Positions 25,823-36,986 of a stretch of 64,000 bases of DNA are shown here, in pieces. The notes under the pieces were generated by a model. It was not told where the DNA came from, did not search any database, and was given only the letters and a program-made list of their open reading frames with translations. This DNA is from Streptomyces tardus. GTDB taxonomy: Bacteria; Actinomycetota; Actinomycetes; Streptomycetales; Streptomycetaceae. The stretch is taken from contig NZ_JAELVF020000001.1 of the NCBI RefSeq assembly GCF_018101125.2, forward strand, positions 993,095 to 1,057,094, in the 5' to 3' direction. Made by a program: the position numbers and the translations under genes. Each line of letters opens with the position of its first letter. Position 1 is the stretch's first letter.

Positions 25823-26107
25823 TTACTTGGCCTTCTCGAGGATCTCGACGATGCGCCAGCGCTTGGTGGCGGAAAGCGGCCGGGTCTCCATCAGGAGAAC
25901 GCGGTCACCCACCCCAGCGGCATTCTGCTCGTCGTGCGCCTTGAGCTTGTTGGTACGGCGGATGACCTTGCCGTACAGGGCGTGCTTGACGCGGTCCTCG
26001 ACGGCGACGACGACAGTCTTGTCCATCTTGTCGCTGACGACCAGACCCTCGCGGGTCTTGCGGAATCCGCGCTGCTCGTTCGTTTCAGTCACATTCGTCT
26101 CGCTCAT
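25823..26107 (-). CDS. rpsQ: 30S ribosomal protein S17
   Basis: 94 residues; OB fold with [13 protein letters not shown] and the C-terminal [16 protein letters not shown]. The first 18 or so residues are an actinobacterial extension. ATG overlaps the rpmC stop by one base. Confidence 0.98.
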   Translation of the reverse strand: MSETNVTETNEQRGFRKTREGLVVSDKMDKTVVVAVEDRVKHALYGKVIRRTNKLKAHDEQNAAGVGDRVLLMETRPLSATKRWRIVEILEKAK

Positions 26108-26331
26108 CAGGCGCTCTCCACCGTCTCGATGCCGAGCTCGCGCTCACGCATCAGGGTGTAGATCCGGGCGATGTCCTTACGGACGGCCTTGAGCCGGCCG
26201 TTGTTCTCCAGCTGTCCGGTCGCCGCCTGGAAGCGGAGCTTGAAGAGCTCCTCCTTGGCCTCGCGCAGCTTGACGACGAGCTCCTCGTCGTTCAGCTCAC
26301 GCAGCTCGTTGGCCTTGGTACCGGTCGCCAT
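26107..26331 (-). CDS. rpmC: 50S ribosomal protein L29
   Basis: 74 residues from the ATG at 26331 ([20 protein letters not shown]); an adjacent GTG at 26334 is the alternative. Two-helix protein at the exit tunnel that, with L23, receives SRP and trigger factor. The start overlaps the rplP stop (TGATG). Confidence 0.97.
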   Translation of the reverse strand: MATGTKANELRELNDEELVVKLREAKEELFKLRFQAATGQLENNGRLKAVRKDIARIYTLMRERELGIETVESA

Positions 26332-26750
26332 CACGACTCACCTGCCTCGCGCCGCACGATCCGGCACTTCATCGGAAGCTTGTGAGCAGCGCGGGTGAGC
26401 GCCTCACGAGCAATCTTCTCGTTCGGGTAGGACAGCTCGAACATCACCCGACCGGGCTTGACGTTCGCGATCCACCACTCCGGAGAACCCTTACCGGAAC
26501 CCATGCGGGTTTCGGCCGGCTTCTTCGTCAGCGGACGGTCCGGGTAGATGTTGATCCAGACCTTGCCGCCACGCTTGATGTGACGGGTCATGGCGATACG
26601 AGCTGCCTCGATCTGCCGGTTCGTCACGTACGCGGCGGTGACGGCCTGAATGCCGTACTCACCGAAAGCGACCTCGGTACCGCCCTTGGCCATACCGTTG
26701 CGCTTGGGGTGGTGCTGCTTGCGGTGCTTGACCCTGCGCGGGATCAGCAT
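26331..26750 (-). CDS. rplP: 50S ribosomal protein L16
   Basis: 139 residues from [20 protein letters not shown] at 26750. Conserved [19 protein letters not shown] loop near the A site, where avilamycin/evernimicin-resistance substitutions arise in other bacteria, appears standard. Begins 5 bp after rpsC. Confidence 0.98.
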   Translation of the reverse strand: MLIPRRVKHRKQHHPKRNGMAKGGTEVAFGEYGIQAVTAAYVTNRQIEAARIAMTRHIKRGGKVWINIYPDRPLTKKPAETRMGSGKGSPEWWIANVKPGRVMFELSYPNEKIAREALTRAAHKLPMKCRIVRREAGES

Positions 26751-26755
26751 GACGG

Positions 26756-27595
26756 TCAGGCCTCCGTTCCGCCGGTAGAAGGAGCGGCCTCGGCAGCCGG
26801 AGCAGCCGGGGCGTCGGCCTTGGCCGCCGCCTCGGGCTGTGCCTGCTGCTGCGGCTTGCGGCCACCACCGCGACGGTCGCCACCACCACGGCGCGGACGG
26901 TCGTTGCCGCCGCCGCGCGAGGGGCGGTTGCCCGCACGGGCAGCCGCGTTCTCGGCACGGACCTCGGCGATGTTCTTCACATCGCCCTTGTAGATCCACA
27001 CCTTGACGCCGATGCGGCCGAAGGTGGTCTTGGCCTCGAAGAACCCGTAGTCGACGTTCGCGCGAAGGGTGTGCAGCGGCACACGGCCCTCGCGGTAGAA
27101 CTCCGAGCGGGACATCTCGGCGCCGCCGAGACGGCCACCACACTGGATCTTGATGCCCTTGGCGCCGGCCTTCATCGTCGACTGCATGCTCTTGCGCATG
27201 GCACGACGGAAGGAGACACGGGAGGACAGCTGCTCTGCGACGGCCTGGGCCACCAGCTGAGCGTCCGTCTCCGGGTTCTTCACCTCGAGGATGTTGAACT
27301 GGATCTGCTTGCCCGTCAGCTTCTCGAGCTTGCCGCGGATCCGCTCCGCCTCGGCGCCACGACGGCCGATCACGATGCCCGGACGGGCGGTGTGAACGTC
27401 GACGCGAACCCGGTCACGGGTGCGCTCGATCTCGACCTTGGAGATGCCGGCCCGCTCCATGCCCTGCGTGAGCAGGCGGCGGATCTCGACGTCTTCCTTG
27501 ACGTAGTCCTTGTACAGCTTGTCGGCGTACCACCGGGACTTGAAGTCCGTGGTGATGCCGAGCCGGAACCCGTGCGGGTTAACCTTCTGGCCCAT
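26756..27595 (-). CDS. rpsC: 30S ribosomal protein S3
   Basis: 279 residues. KH domain with [19 protein letters not shown] and the C-terminal S3 domain; the last 70 residues are an Arg/Gly-rich then Ala/Pro-rich tail ([13 protein letters not shown]), longer than in E. coli but usual for Streptomyces. ATG overlaps the rplV stop by one base. Confidence 0.99.
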   Translation of the reverse strand: MGQKVNPHGFRLGITTDFKSRWYADKLYKDYVKEDVEIRRLLTQGMERAGISKVEIERTRDRVRVDVHTARPGIVIGRRGAEAERIRGKLEKLTGKQIQFNILEVKNPETDAQLVAQAVAEQLSSRVSFRRAMRKSMQSTMKAGAKGIKIQCGGRLGGAEMSRSEFYREGRVPLHTLRANVDYGFFEAKTTFGRIGVKVWIYKGDVKNIAEVRAENAAARAGNRPSRGGGNDRPRRGGGDRRGGGRKPQQQAQPEAAAKADAPAAPAAEAAPSTGGTEA

Positions 27596-27942
27596 TACCG
27601 GGTTCCTTCCTTGCTGCTGACGACCACCGTGATGTGGCTGGTCCGCTTACGGATCCGGTAGGCGCGACCCTGCGCACGCGGACGGAACCGCTTGAGAGTC
27701 GGGCCCTCGTCGACGTACGCCTCGGAGATGACGAGGCTGTCGGCGTCGGTGTGGTCGTAGTTGTGCGCGGCGTTGGCGATGGCGCTGTCGAGCACCTTGC
27801 CCACCGGCACACTCGCGGCCTGCGGAGCGAAACGCAGGACCGCCTGAGCCTCCGTGGCACTCATGCCACGGACAAGGTCCACCACCCGGCGGGCCTTCAT
27901 GGGCGTGACACGCACGTAGCGCGCCTGGGCCCTGGCTTCCAT
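27595..27942 (-). CDS. rplV: 50S ribosomal protein L22
   Basis: 115 residues from [20 protein letters not shown] at 27942. The beta-hairpin that lines the exit tunnel ([20 protein letters not shown]) is intact, with no deletion of the kind that gives macrolide resistance. In-frame ATGs upstream (27966, 27978) are less likely. Confidence 0.98.
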   Translation of the reverse strand: MEARAQARYVRVTPMKARRVVDLVRGMSATEAQAVLRFAPQAASVPVGKVLDSAIANAAHNYDHTDADSLVISEAYVDEGPTLKRFRPRAQGRAYRIRKRTSHITVVVSSKEGTR

Positions 27943-27986
27943 GGTTGTCCCTTCGATGTCAGTCATAAGTCTTCGCACTCCGCCGA

Positions 27987-28268
27987 TCAGCGACGACGCG
28001 ACTTGCGGTCGTCCTTCACGTGGCCGCGGAAGGTGCGGGTCGGCGCGAACTCGCCGAGCTTGTGGCCGACCATCGACTCGGTGACGAACACCGGGACGTG
28101 CTTGCGGCCGTCATGCACCGCGATCGTGTGGCCGAGCATGGCCGGGACGATCATGGAGCGGCGGGACCAGGTCTTGATGACGTTCTTGGTGCCGGCTTCG
28201 TTCTGTACGTCCACCTTCTTGCTCAGGTGGTCGTCGACGAAGGGCCCCTTCTTGAGACTGCGCGGCAT
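27987..28268 (-). CDS. rpsS: 30S ribosomal protein S19
   Basis: 93 residues, [20 protein letters not shown] to [12 protein letters not shown], canonical; forms a head complex with S13. 12 bp after rplB. Confidence 0.99.
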   Translation of the reverse strand: MPRSLKKGPFVDDHLSKKVDVQNEAGTKNVIKTWSRRSMIVPAMLGHTIAVHDGRKHVPVFVTESMVGHKLGEFAPTRTFRGHVKDDRKSRRR

Positions 28269-28280
28269 CTAAACCCGCTC

Positions 28281-29117
28281 CTAGCGCTTCTTGTTCGTCT
28301 TGCGGCGGCGGACGATGTACTTGTTGCTCGCCTTCTTCGGCGAACGAGTACGTCCTTCCTTCTTGCCCCACGGCGACACCGGGTGGCGACCACCGGAGGT
28401 ACGACCCTCACCACCACCGTGCGGGTGGTCGATCGGGTTCATGACCACACCGCGGACGGTCGGGCGAACGCCCTTCCAGCGCATACGGCCGGCCTTGCCC
28501 CAGTTGATGTTCGACTGCTCGGCGTTGCCGACCTCGCCGACTGTGGCGCGGCAGCGGACGTCGACCAGCCGGATCTCACCGGACGGCATGCGCAGGTGGG
28601 CCATGCGGCCCTCCCTCGCGAGCAGCTGCACGGAGGCACCTGCGGAGCGGGCGAACTTGGCCCCGCCACCCGGCCGCAGCTCGATGGCGTGCAGCACGGT
28701 ACCCACCGGGATGTTGCGCAGCGGCAGGTTGTTGCCCGGCTTGATGTCGGCGTTCGGGCCGTTCTCGACGCGGTCGCCCTGCTGGAGCTTCGCCGGCGCG
28801 AGGATGTAGCGCTTCTCGCCGTCAGCGTAGTGCAGCAGCGCGATGCGCGCGGTGCGGTTGGGGTCGTACTCGATGTGCGCGACCTTGGCCGGCACGCCGT
28901 CCTTGTCGTGACGACGGAAGTCGATCACTCGGAAGGCGCGCTTGTGGCCACCGCCCTGGTGGCGAACGGTCACACGACCGGCGTTGTTACGGCCGCCCTT
29001 GCTGTGCAGCGGGCGGACCAGCGACTTCTCCGGCGTGGACCGCGTGATCTCGACGAAGTCGGCGACGCTGGAGCCACGACGGCCCGGGGTCGTCGGCTTG
29101 TACTTGCGGATACCCAT
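28281..29117 (-). CDS. rplB: 50S ribosomal protein L2
   Basis: 278 residues; includes the conserved [17 protein letters not shown] segment close to the peptidyl-transferase centre and the basic C-terminus [11 protein letters not shown]. 38 bp after rplW. Confidence 0.99.
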   Translation of the reverse strand: MGIRKYKPTTPGRRGSSVADFVEITRSTPEKSLVRPLHSKGGRNNAGRVTVRHQGGGHKRAFRVIDFRRHDKDGVPAKVAHIEYDPNRTARIALLHYADGEKRYILAPAKLQQGDRVENGPNADIKPGNNLPLRNIPVGTVLHAIELRPGGGAKFARSAGASVQLLAREGRMAHLRMPSGEIRLVDVRCRATVGEVGNAEQSNINWGKAGRMRWKGVRPTVRGVVMNPIDHPHGGGEGRTSGGRHPVSPWGKKEGRTRSPKKASNKYIVRRRKTNKKR

Positions 29118-29155
29118 TTCTCAGTCCTCGTCCGATATCGGACGGATCGACTCCG

Positions 29156-29479
29156 TTAGGAGACCGGCCCGCCGAAGATGTCGATACGGTCGCCCTCGGC
29201 GAGGGTCACGATGGCGCGCTTGGTGTCTGCGCGCTTTCCGTAACCGGTCCTGGTGCGCTTGCGCTTGCCCTGGCGGTTGATCGTGTTCACTCCGACAACC
29301 TTGACCGAGAAGACAGACTCGACGGCCTGCTTGATCTGGGTCTTGTTGGCCCGGGTGTCCACGATGAACGTGTACTTGCCCTCGTCCAGCAGTGCGTAGC
29401 TCTTCTCCGAGACCACGGGCTTGAACAGAATGTCCCGCGGGTCGCTGAAGGTCTTGCTGGTGACGGTTGCCTCGCTCAT
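29156..29479 (-). CDS. rplW: 50S ribosomal protein L23
   Basis: 107 residues; canonical core with [10 protein letters not shown] and [18 protein letters not shown]. Exit-tunnel docking site for trigger factor and SRP. ATG overlaps the rplD stop by one base. Confidence 0.98.
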   Translation of the reverse strand: MSEATVTSKTFSDPRDILFKPVVSEKSYALLDEGKYTFIVDTRANKTQIKQAVESVFSVKVVGVNTINRQGKRKRTRTGYGKRADTKRAIVTLAEGDRIDIFGGPVS

Positions 29480-30135
29480 CAGGCTTCGCTCCCTTCGAGC
29501 TCAGCCCCGGCAGCGGTACGGCTGGCCACGAAGGCGTCGAAGGCGGCCTTCGTGAAGACCACGTCGTCGGAGACGAGCACGTCGTACGTGTTCAGCTGGC
29601 CCGGCTCCAGGACGTGCACCTGGGGCAGGTTGCGGGCGGAGAACCACGAGGCATCGTCCGACCGGTCGGCGACCAGGAGCACGTTCTTGCGCTCGCTGAC
29701 CTTGCCGAGCAGGGTCTTCGCTGCCTTGGTGGAGATCTCGCCCTCGACCACGCCGGTGACGACGTGGATGCGGTTGTGGCGGGCCCGGTCCGACAGGGCA
29801 CCGCGCAGGGCGGCGGCCTTCATCTTCTTCGGGGTCCGCTGCGAGTAGTCGCGCGGCACGGGGCCGTGGACCACGCCACCGCCGGCGAACTGCGGCGCGC
29901 GGGTCGAACCCTGACGGGCACGGCCGGTGCCCTTCTGGCGGTACGGCTTGCGGCCACCGCCGCGCACCTCGCCACGCGTCTTGGTCTTGTGCGTGCCCTG
30001 GCGGGCCGCGGCCAGCTGCGCGACAACGACCTGGTGGATCAGCGGAATGCTGGTCCTGGCGTCGAAGAGCTCGGCGGGGAGCTCGACGGTGCCGGTCTTG
30101 TCGCCTGCCGGCGAAAGAATGTCAACGGTGCTCAT
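29479..30135 (-). CDS. rplD: 50S ribosomal protein L4
   Basis: 218 residues from [20 protein letters not shown] at 30135. The extended tunnel loop ([20 protein letters not shown]) is intact. In E. coli L4 represses the S10 operon; whether it does so here is unknown. 7 bp after rplC. Confidence 0.99.
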   Translation of the reverse strand: MSTVDILSPAGDKTGTVELPAELFDARTSIPLIHQVVVAQLAAARQGTHKTKTRGEVRGGGRKPYRQKGTGRARQGSTRAPQFAGGGVVHGPVPRDYSQRTPKKMKAAALRGALSDRARHNRIHVVTGVVEGEISTKAAKTLLGKVSERKNVLLVADRSDDASWFSARNLPQVHVLEPGQLNTYDVLVSDDVVFTKAAFDAFVASRTAAGAELEGSEA

Positions 30136-30142
30136 CTTTACC

Positions 30143-30787
30143 TCAGGCCCCCTTGGCCGCGGTACGGACCAGGACGAGGCCGCCGTTCGGACCAGGAACC
30201 GCGCCCTTGATGAGCAGCAGGCCCTTCTCCGCGTCAACGGCATGAACGGTCAGGTTCTGGGTGGTGACCCGCTCGTTGCCCGCGCGACCGGCCATGCGCA
30301 TGCCCTTGAAGACACGGCCCGGGGTTGCGCAGCCACCGATGGCGCCCGGCTTGCGGTGCACGCGGTGGGCACCGTGGGATGCCTTGCCGCCGCGGAAGCC
30401 GTGACGCTTCATCACACCGGCGGTGCCCTTGCCCTTGGACTTGCCCGTCACGTCGACCTTGATGCCCGACTCGAACACCTCAGCCGTGAGCTCCTGGCCC
30501 AGGGTGAATTCGGTGGAGTCGGCGGTACGGATCTCGACGAGGTGGCGCCGGGGGGTGACGTCCGCCTTGGCGAAGTGGCCCTTGAGGGGCTTGTTCACCT
30601 TGCGCGGGTCGATCTCGCCGAAGGCGATCTGGACGGCCTCGTAGCCGTCCCTTTCTGCACTGCGCACCTGGGTCACGACGCAGGGACCGGCCTTGACCAC
30701 GGTGACCGGGACGACACGGTTGTTCTCGTCCCAGACCTGGGTCATGCCGAGCTTCTCGCCCAGGAGGCCCTTGATGTTCTTAACCAT
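30143..30787 (-). CDS. rplC: 50S ribosomal protein L3
   Basis: 214 residues, [20 protein letters not shown] to VRTAAKGA. The extension reaching the peptidyl-transferase centre ([20 protein letters not shown]) is standard. 13 bp after rpsJ. Confidence 0.99.
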   Translation of the reverse strand: MVKNIKGLLGEKLGMTQVWDENNRVVPVTVVKAGPCVVTQVRSAERDGYEAVQIAFGEIDPRKVNKPLKGHFAKADVTPRRHLVEIRTADSTEFTLGQELTAEVFESGIKVDVTGKSKGKGTAGVMKRHGFRGGKASHGAHRVHRKPGAIGGCATPGRVFKGMRMAGRAGNERVTTQNLTVHAVDAEKGLLLIKGAVPGPNGGLVLVRTAAKGA

Positions 30788-30800
30788 CTCTCGACACCCC

Positions 30801-31109
30801 TCAGAGCTTGATCTCGATGTCGACGCCGGCCGGAAGGTCCAGACGCATCAGCGAGTCAACGGTCTTGGGAGTCGGGTCGAGGATGTCGATGAGGCGCTTG
30901 TGGGTGCGCATCTCGAAGTGCTCGCGCGCGTCCTTGTACTTGTGCGGCGACTTGATGACGCAGTACACGTTCTTCTCTGTGGGCAGCGGCACCGGGCCTG
31001 CGACCGACGCACCAGTACGAGTCACCGTCTCGACGATCTTCTTCGCCGAGTTGTCGATGACCTCGTGGTCGTAGGCCTTGAGCCGGATGCGGATCTTCTG
31101 TCCCGCCAT
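30801..31109 (-). CDS. rpsJ: 30S ribosomal protein S10
   Basis: 102 residues from [20 protein letters not shown] at 31109; S10 also forms the NusE part of antitermination complexes with NusB. First gene of the S10 operon. The leader upstream carries a 24-base hairpin element shared with rpsL. The longer frame to 31334 is rejected. Confidence 0.99.
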   Translation of the reverse strand: MAGQKIRIRLKAYDHEVIDNSAKKIVETVTRTGASVAGPVPLPTEKNVYCVIKSPHKYKDAREHFEMRTHKRLIDILDPTPKTVDSLMRLDLPAGVDIEIKL

Positions 31110-31171
31110 GGCTACTTCGTAGTCCTGTCTCTCGTGAAAGCTCTGGAACCCGGTGGAACTCCACCCCTGTC

Positions 31172-31195
31172 CGACCCACGCGGTCGGGCGTGTCG
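31172..31195 (-). promoter_or_regulatory. rpsJ leader hairpin element, shared with rpsL
   Basis: This 24-base sequence matches 36807-36830 upstream of rpsL at 23 of 24 positions. On the transcript CCGACC and GGTCGG can pair across a GCGTG loop. It sits 63-86 bases before the rpsJ ATG. Such sharing between two ribosomal operons suggests a common leader control or processing element. Confidence 0.6.
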
Positions 31196-31425
31196 CAACC
31201 CTTCCCGTACTTCTCCGCATGACTCCACGCGGAGAAATCCCTTGGAAAGGGGAGGAGCTGGGGGTAGGCAAAACCCACCGAATGCCTGGCTGGAAGCCCC
31301 TCCCGCACTTCCCGAAAGATTCCCGTACTTCCACCCCTGATCAGGGGCGACGAGTACGTGGGACTCGCTTCCGGTCCTCCCGGCGGGAGGCGCACGGCAT
31401 CGGCACTCAACCGAGCAACCTGGTT

Positions 31426-31456
31426 AGTGTGCCATAGCGGGCACCGGGAGGGCCAA
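31426..31456 (-). promoter_or_regulatory. Possible rpsJ (S10 operon) promoter
   Basis: Minus-strand CACACT (31426-31431) with TTGGCC (31451-31456) 19 bases upstream. The spacing is long and the -10 imperfect, so this is tentative. It would give a leader of about 310 bases containing the shared hairpin. The interval 31110-31508 holds no gene. Confidence 0.35.
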
Positions 31457-31491
31457 TCGGCCCAGTCCCCACCCCGCGACCTCCTCACACC

Positions 31492-31505
31492 GTGACAGGC
31501 ATCAC
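31492..31505. promoter_or_regulatory. CRP-like palindrome upstream of the S10 operon
   Basis: gtgacaggcatcac has GTG/CAC half-sites with the spacing of Crp sites in actinobacteria (GTG, eight bases, CAC). It lies 3 bp past the cbiZ-like stop and about 35 bp upstream of the tentative rpsJ -35. It may be fortuitous. Confidence 0.3.
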
Positions 31506-31508
31506 AGT

Positions 31509-32204
31509 TCAAATCTCTTGCGCTCGTGCGGAGTTGAGCCGCCAGTCCCGGGCCCCGTCGAGGGTGGCCGCGTACACCGTGCGGGCGATACGCGCGCCCC
31601 AGCGGCTGCGCGGACCGGCGAACGGCTCGGCCGTCCCGCCGGCAGCCGGCACCGGCGCGACCACGCACACCGCGTCCGACGGAGTCCCCGAGCAGTCCGC
31701 ACCTGCGTCCAGCAGCGCCTGCACCTTGGCCTCGGTGGCGGTCGCGACGGCGTTCACCAGAGCCGCATCACTCAAAGGAACGGCGACCACGAGCACGGTG
31801 TTGACGGTCCCCGCCGCAGGCGGCCCCGGCAGCCCCGGTGGCCGTTCTGCGGCCCAGCCGCGGACCCCGAGTCCCGTGGTCACCACGGTACGCACCCCCG
31901 CTTCCTCGGCCTCCGTGAACCGCGCCACCTGCGCAGCGGTCATCAGGCCTGCTCCGGCCCCCTCCAGCCCCGCGGTGCGGGCGAGTTCGGCGAGGTGCGC
32001 GGCGGGGTCGGTACGGCAGTAGCCGGGCGGCACCTGCGCGTTGAGCACCCAGCCCCGCTCCCCCAGACCGCCGCCCAGCACGGCGGAGGAACACACGCGC
32101 TGCCCGGGGCCCAGCCGCCACACCAATTGCGGAAGACTCACCCCGGCCTCCTCCCGCACCGTCAACTCCGGTGCGCAGAGGCCGACTTCGGGGAACACGT
32201 CCAT
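31509..32204 (-). CDS. CbiZ-like adenosylcobinamide amidohydrolase family protein
   Basis: 231 residues from the ATG at 32204 ([20 protein letters not shown]). It resembles the CbiZ family, which in archaea cleaves adenosylcobinamide to cobyric acid for corrinoid salvage: the stretch [21 protein letters not shown], then [17 protein letters not shown] and [20 protein letters not shown] fit. In actinobacteria such proteins are often encoded next to ribosomal genes and their activity is less certain. It is isolated between tuf and rpsJ on the same strand. Confidence 0.7.
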   Translation of the reverse strand: MDVFPEVGLCAPELTVREEAGVSLPQLVWRLGPGQRVCSSAVLGGGLGERGWVLNAQVPPGYCRTDPAAHLAELARTAGLEGAGAGLMTAAQVARFTEAEEAGVRTVVTTGLGVRGWAAERPPGLPGPPAAGTVNTVLVVAVPLSDAALVNAVATATEAKVQALLDAGADCSGTPSDAVCVVAPVPAAGGTAEPFAGPRSRWGARIARTVYAATLDGARDWRLNSARAQEI

Positions 32205-32243
32205 CCGGGGCTCCGGTCTCTCGGTGGAACCGGCCTCTCGGCC

Positions 32244-32265
32244 CGGGCCCGCGCGAAAGGGCCCG
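32244..32265 (-). terminator. Short terminator-like hairpin downstream of tuf
   Basis: cgggccc (32244-32250) and gggcccg (32259-32265) pair around an 8-base loop, 65 bp after the tuf stop codon on the leftward transcript. Confidence 0.5.
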
Positions 32266-32329
32266 TACGACCGAGGTCGCACAGGCCCTTCACGTGGTAC
32301 TGGTACTGCGAGCCCTTACGGGCCGGGGG

Positions 32330-33523
32330 TCACTTGGTGATCTTGGTGACCTGGCCGGCGCCGACGGTCCGGCCACCCTCACGGATGGCGAACTTGAGGC
32401 CCTCCTCCATGGCGACCGGCTGGATCAGCTGGACGGACATGGTGGTGTTGTCGCCCGGCATGACCATCTCGGTGCCCTCGGGGAGGGTCACGACGCCGGT
32501 CACGTCGGTGGTACGGAAGTAGAACTGCGGGCGGTAGTTGTTGAAGAAGGGGGTGTGACGACCACCCTCGTCCTTCGACAGGATGTACGCCTGCGCCTCG
32601 AACTCCGTGTGCGGGGTGACGGTGCCCGGCTTGATGATGACCTGGCCGCGCTCGACGTCCTCGCGCTTGATGCCGCGGAGGAGCAGACCGACGTTCTCAC
32701 CGGCCTGGCCCTCGTCCAGCAGCTTCCGGAACATCTCGATGCCGGTCACCGTGGTGGTGGTCTTCTCGGTCTTGATGCCGATGATGTCGACAGTCTCGTT
32801 GACCTTGAGGATGCCACGCTCGATACGGCCGGTGACGACCGTACCGCGACCGGTGATCGTGAAGACGTCCTCGATCGGCATGAGGAACGGCTTGTCGACC
32901 TCGCGCTCCGGCTGCGGGATGGCCTCGTCCACGGCCTTCATCAGGTCGAGAACGCTCTGGCCCCACTCGCCGTCGCCCTCGAGGGCCTTGAGCGCCGAGA
33001 CCTTGACGACCGGCAGGTCGTCGCCCGGGAACTCGTACTCGGTGAGGAGTTCACGGACCTCGAGCTCGACGAGCTCCATGATCTCCTCGTCGTCCACCAT
33101 GTCGGCCTTGTTCAGGGCGACAACGATGTACGGAACGCCGACCTGGCGGGCCAGGAGCACGTGCTCCTTGGTCTGCGGCATCGGGCCGTCGGTGGCGGCG
33201 ACCACGAGGATGGCGCCGTCCATCTGAGCGGCACCGGTGATCATGTTCTTGATGTAGTCCGCGTGACCCGGGCAGTCGACGTGGGCGTAGTGACGGCTCT
33301 CCGTCTGGTACTCGACGTGCGCGATGGAGATCGTGATACCGCGCTGGCGCTCCTCGGGCGCCTTGTCGATGTTCTCGAAGGCCGAGGCCTCGTTGATGTC
33401 GGGGTAGGCGTCGTGCAGCACCTTGGTAATGGCCGCCGTGAGGGTGGTCTTACCGTGGTCGATGTGACCGATGGTGCCGATGTTGACGTGCGGCTTAGTC
33501 CGCTCGAACTTCGCCTTCGCCAC
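32330..33523 (-). CDS. tuf: Elongation factor Tu
   Basis: 397 residues from a GTG. It delivers aminoacyl-tRNA to the ribosome. G1 [10 protein letters not shown]3 DCPGHADY and G4 NKADMVD are intact; domains 2 and 3 are canonical. Streptomyces often carry a second divergent tuf elsewhere; this is the housekeeping copy of the str operon, 220 bp after fusA. Confidence 0.99.
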   Translation of the reverse strand: MAKAKFERTKPHVNIGTIGHIDHGKTTLTAAITKVLHDAYPDINEASAFENIDKAPEERQRGITISIAHVEYQTESRHYAHVDCPGHADYIKNMITGAAQMDGAILVVAATDGPMPQTKEHVLLARQVGVPYIVVALNKADMVDDEEIMELVELEVRELLTEYEFPGDDLPVVKVSALKALEGDGEWGQSVLDLMKAVDEAIPQPEREVDKPFLMPIEDVFTITGRGTVVTGRIERGILKVNETVDIIGIKTEKTTTTVTGIEMFRKLLDEGQAGENVGLLLRGIKREDVERGQVIIKPGTVTPHTEFEAQAYILSKDEGGRHTPFFNNYRPQFYFRTTDVTGVVTLPEGTEMVMPGDNTTMSVQLIQPVAMEEGLKFAIREGGRTVGAGQVTKITK

Positions 33524-33720
33524 TGGGGTCCTCCTGTGGACTGGTGCTGTACGCCTCCGCAGTTTACGGAGGGTTCCAGGTGGTCGTACCGAACCGGCCA
33601 GGACCCCTAGGGGGACGCCCTTGGCCTGTTCGCTCTTAAGGGCTGGCTGCCGGGGCCGGCACGGACCGTCTGGCGGACCGCACCGGTAACCCGAATGCCT
33701 TTTGCTACAGCCTAAGGGCT

Positions 33721-33747
33721 GTGACTTCGGCTTCTAGCCGAGGTCAC
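33721..33747 (-). terminator. Hairpin at the fusA stop codon
   Basis: Arms gtgacttcggct (33721-33732) and agccgaggtcac (33736-33747) pair with one G-U; the fusA stop codon is inside the stem. It may be an attenuator or an mRNA-end stabiliser between fusA and tuf. Confidence 0.5.
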
Positions 33748-35867
33748 TCACCCTTGGCCTTCGCGATGATCTCCTCGCTGACGTTCTTGGGAACCTCGGC
33801 GTAGGAGTCGAACTGCATGGAGTAGCTCGCGCGACCGGAGGTCTTGGAGCGAAGGTCACCGACGTAACCGAACATCTCCGACAGCGGGACGAGTCCCGTG
33901 ACGAGCTTGGCGCTGCCGCGGTCCTCCATGGCCTGAACCTGTCCGCGACGGGAGTTGATGTCGCCGATCACATCGCCCATGTAGTCCTCGGGCGTGGTGA
34001 CCTCGACCTTCATCATCGGCTCGAGCAGGGCCGGGCTGGCCTTGCGTGCGGCCTCCTTGAAGGCGATCGAACCGGCGATCTTGAACGCCATCTCCGAGGA
34101 GTCGACGTCGTGGTACGCACCGTCGAGCAGGGTCACGCGGACGCCGGTCAGCGGGTAGCCGGCGAGCACGCCGAACTCCATCGCATCCTGGCAGCCGGCG
34201 TCCACCGAAGGGATGTACTCCCTGGGGATACGGCCACCGGTGACCTTGTTGACGAACTCGTAACCGTCGCCCTCGAGCGGCTCGATCGCGATCTGCACCT
34301 TCGCAAACTGGCCGGAACCACCGGTCTGCTTCTTGTGCGTGTAGTCGTGCTTCTCGACGGACTTGCGCAGTGTCTCGCGGTACGCGACCTGCGGCTTGCC
34401 GACGTTGGCCTCGACCCGGAACTCCCGCTTCATACGGTCGACCAGCACGTCGAGGTGCAGCTCGCCCATACCCGCGATGATGGTCTGGCCGGTCTCCTCG
34501 TCGGTCTTGACCTGGAAGGACGGGTCCTCCTCGGCCAGCCGCTGGATGGCCACACCCAGCTTCTCCTGGTCGCCCTTGGTCTTCGGCTCGATGGCGACCT
34601 CGATCACCGGGGCCGGGAACTCCATGGACTCCAGGATGACCGGGCTGCCCTGGTCGCAGAGCGTCTCACCGGTGGTGGTCTGCTTGAGACCCATCACGGC
34701 GATGATGTCGCCGGCGCCCACCGACTCGATCTCCTCACGCTTGTTCGCGTGCATGCGGTAGATCTTGCCGATGCGCTCCTTGCGGCCCTTGACCGAGTTG
34801 AGCACCGCGGTGCCGGAGACCAGACGACCGGAGTAGACGCGCACGAACGTGAGCTTGCCCAGGTGGGGGTCGCTCGCGATCTTGAACGCCAGGCCGGCGA
34901 AGGGCTCCTCGTCGGACGGCTTGCGCTTGATGACCGTCTCCGGGTCCTTGACGTCCTGGCCTTCGACGGCCTCGACGTCCAGGGGCGACGGCAGGTAGCG
35001 CACGACCGCGTCGAGCAGGGGCTGAACGCCCTTGTTCTTGAACGCGGTTCCGCAGAACACCGGGGTGACCGTGGTCGTGCCCTCGGCGCCCGTGGACGCC
35101 AGGGTGACGCGGCGGATGGCGGCCATCAGCTGCTCCTCGGTGGGCTCGACGCCCTCGAGGTACAGCTCCATCATCTCGTCGTCGTTCTCCGAGACGGCCT
35201 CAAGGAGCTTGCCGCGCCACTCGTCGGCGCTCTCCTTGTGGGTGTCGGGGATCTCGACGACGTCGTAGGCCTCACCGAGCTTGGTGTCGACGGACCAGAC
35301 GAGCGCCTTCATCTGGACGAGGTCGACCACGCCCTTGAAGTCCGCCTCTGCGCCGATCGGCAGCTGCATGACGATGGGGGTCGCACCGAGGCGGTCGACG
35401 ATCATGTCGACGCAACGGTGGAACTCCGCGCCCGTGCGGTCCAGCTTGTTGACGAAGCAGATGCGCGGGACGCCGTAGCGGTCCGCCTGACGCCACACTG
35501 TCTCGGACTGCGGTTCCACACCGGCGACACCGTCGAACACCGTCACGGCACCGTCGAGTACGCGCAGCGAACGCTCCACCTCGACGGTGAAGTCGACGTG
35601 CCCCGGGGTGTCGATGATGTTGATGGTGTGGTCGACATCGTTCAGCGGCCAGTGACACGTGGTCGCGGCCGAGGTGATCGTGATGCCGCGTTCCTGCTCC
35701 TGCTCCATCCAGTCCATGGTGGCTGCGCCGTCATGGACCTCACCGATCTTGTAGCTCACACCGGTGTAGTACAGGATTCGCTCGGTGGTGGTCGTCTTGC
35801 CCGCGTCGATGTGGGCCATGATCCCGATGTTTCGGACCCTGGCCAGGTCAAGTGAAGTGGTAGCCAT
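33744..35867 (-). CDS. fusA: Elongation factor G
   Basis: 707 residues, [20 protein letters not shown] onward. GTPase motifs [24 protein letters not shown] and NKLDRTGA are present, followed by domains II-V with the usual C-terminus. It catalyses translocation and, with RRF, ribosome recycling. 39 bp after rpsG in the str operon. Confidence 0.99.
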   Translation of the reverse strand: MATTSLDLARVRNIGIMAHIDAGKTTTTERILYYTGVSYKIGEVHDGAATMDWMEQEQERGITITSAATTCHWPLNDVDHTINIIDTPGHVDFTVEVERSLRVLDGAVTVFDGVAGVEPQSETVWRQADRYGVPRICFVNKLDRTGAEFHRCVDMIVDRLGATPIVMQLPIGAEADFKGVVDLVQMKALVWSVDTKLGEAYDVVEIPDTHKESADEWRGKLLEAVSENDDEMMELYLEGVEPTEEQLMAAIRRVTLASTGAEGTTTVTPVFCGTAFKNKGVQPLLDAVVRYLPSPLDVEAVEGQDVKDPETVIKRKPSDEEPFAGLAFKIASDPHLGKLTFVRVYSGRLVSGTAVLNSVKGRKERIGKIYRMHANKREEIESVGAGDIIAVMGLKQTTTGETLCDQGSPVILESMEFPAPVIEVAIEPKTKGDQEKLGVAIQRLAEEDPSFQVKTDEETGQTIIAGMGELHLDVLVDRMKREFRVEANVGKPQVAYRETLRKSVEKHDYTHKKQTGGSGQFAKVQIAIEPLEGDGYEFVNKVTGGRIPREYIPSVDAGCQDAMEFGVLAGYPLTGVRVTLLDGAYHDVDSSEMAFKIAGSIAFKEAARKASPALLEPMMKVEVTTPEDYMGDVIGDINSRRGQVQAMEDRGSAKLVTGLVPLSEMFGYVGDLRSKTSGRASYSMQFDSYAEVPKNVSEEIIAKAKGE

Positions 35868-35906
35868 AAGGCTTCAGTCTTCTCTCGGTCTCGATGTGGG
35901 TAGCGA

Positions 35907-36377
35907 CTACCAGCGGTAGTGCGCGAAGGCCTTGTTGGACTCGGCCATCTTGTGGGTGTCCTCGCGCTTCTTCACGGCAGCGCCGAGGCCATTGCTGGCG
36001 TCGAGCAGCTCGTTCATCAGACGCTCGGTCATCGTCTTCTCGCGGCGGGCGCGGGAGTAACCCACGATCCAGCGCAGTGCGAGAGTGGAGGAGCGGCCGG
36101 GGCGAACCTCGACCGGCACCTGGTAGGTGGCGCCACCAACACGCCGCGAGCGGACCTCGAGGGTCGGCTTCACGTTCTCGAGCGCGCGCTTGAGGGTGAT
36201 GACCGGGTCGTTGCCGGTCTTCTCCCGCAGACCCTCCATGGCGCCGTAGACGATGCGCTCGGCGGTGGAGCGCTTGCCGTGCAGCAGCACCTTGTTGATG
36301 AGGGACGTCACCAGAGGAGAACCGTAGACCGGGTCGATGATGACCGGGCGCTTCGGGGCAGGGCCCTTACGAGGCAT
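35907..36377 (-). CDS. rpsG: 30S ribosomal protein S7
   Basis: 156 residues, [20 protein letters not shown] to NKAFAHYRW; nucleates 30S head assembly and in E. coli represses the str operon. 2 bp after rpsL. Confidence 0.99.
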   Translation of the reverse strand: MPRKGPAPKRPVIIDPVYGSPLVTSLINKVLLHGKRSTAERIVYGAMEGLREKTGNDPVITLKRALENVKPTLEVRSRRVGGATYQVPVEVRPGRSSTLALRWIVGYSRARREKTMTERLMNELLDASNGLGAAVKKREDTHKMAESNKAFAHYRW

Positions 36378-36379
36378 TC

Positions 36380-36751
36380 TTACTTCTCCTTCTTGGCGCC
36401 GTAGCGGCTGCGAGCCTGCTTGCGGTTCTTGACGCCCTGGGTGTCGAGGGAACCACGGATGATCTTGTAGCGAACACCCGGCAGGTCCTTCACACGGCCA
36501 CCGCGCACGAGCACGATGGAGTGCTCCTGCAGGTTGTGGCCCTCACCCGGAATGTAGGCAGTGACCTCGATGCCGCTGCTGAGCTTCACACGGGCGACCT
36601 TGCGGAGCGCCGAGTTCGGCTTCTTCGGGGTGGTGGTGAAGACACGCGTGCAGACGCCACGGCGCTGCGGCGAACCGTCTAGCGCGGGCGTCTTGTTCTT
36701 CTCGACCTTGTCCTGCCGGCCCTTGCGGACCAGCTGCTGGATCGTAGGCAC
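36380..36751 (-). CDS. rpsL: 30S ribosomal protein S12
   Basis: 123 residues from a GTG at 36751 ([20 protein letters not shown]). The two streptomycin-resistance hot spots are wild type: the lysines of [12 protein letters not shown] and the lysine of [12 protein letters not shown]. First gene of rpsL-rpsG-fusA-tuf. Upstream are the shared leader hairpin and a strong promoter. Confidence 0.99.
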   Translation of the reverse strand: MPTIQQLVRKGRQDKVEKNKTPALDGSPQRRGVCTRVFTTTPKKPNSALRKVARVKLSSGIEVTAYIPGEGHNLQEHSIVLVRGGRVKDLPGVRYKIIRGSLDTQGVKNRKQARSRYGAKKEK

Positions 36752-36806
36752 AGTCTCTCCGGTTTCTGTGTGCCGTATCGGTAAATCTAACCTGGGCCAC
36801 CTCACC

Positions 36807-36830
36807 GACCCACGCGGTCGGGTGTGTCGA
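36807..36830 (-). promoter_or_regulatory. rpsL leader hairpin element, shared with rpsJ
   Basis: Matches 31172-31195 in the rpsJ leader at 23 of 24 positions, and lies 56-79 bases before the rpsL start, nearly the same distance as in rpsJ. It forms a CCGACC/GGTCGG stem on the transcript. Confidence 0.6.
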
Positions 36831-36986
36831 AGCCACCACGTCTCTCATCGAGGAAAACTCCGCCGACTTGGAGAGTGTGTGATCCCGGTGTCTCCACTCG
36901 TATCCAGCAGAACCGCTTCACCAGGGAAGGGGTCGCGGACACGAGCCATCGCATGAGCGCAGGGGACACCCCAGGCACAAGGTCAG

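Noticed and set aside
36380-36751. Streptomycin-resistance mutation in rpsL
   Set aside because: Both hot-spot lysine regions are wild type.
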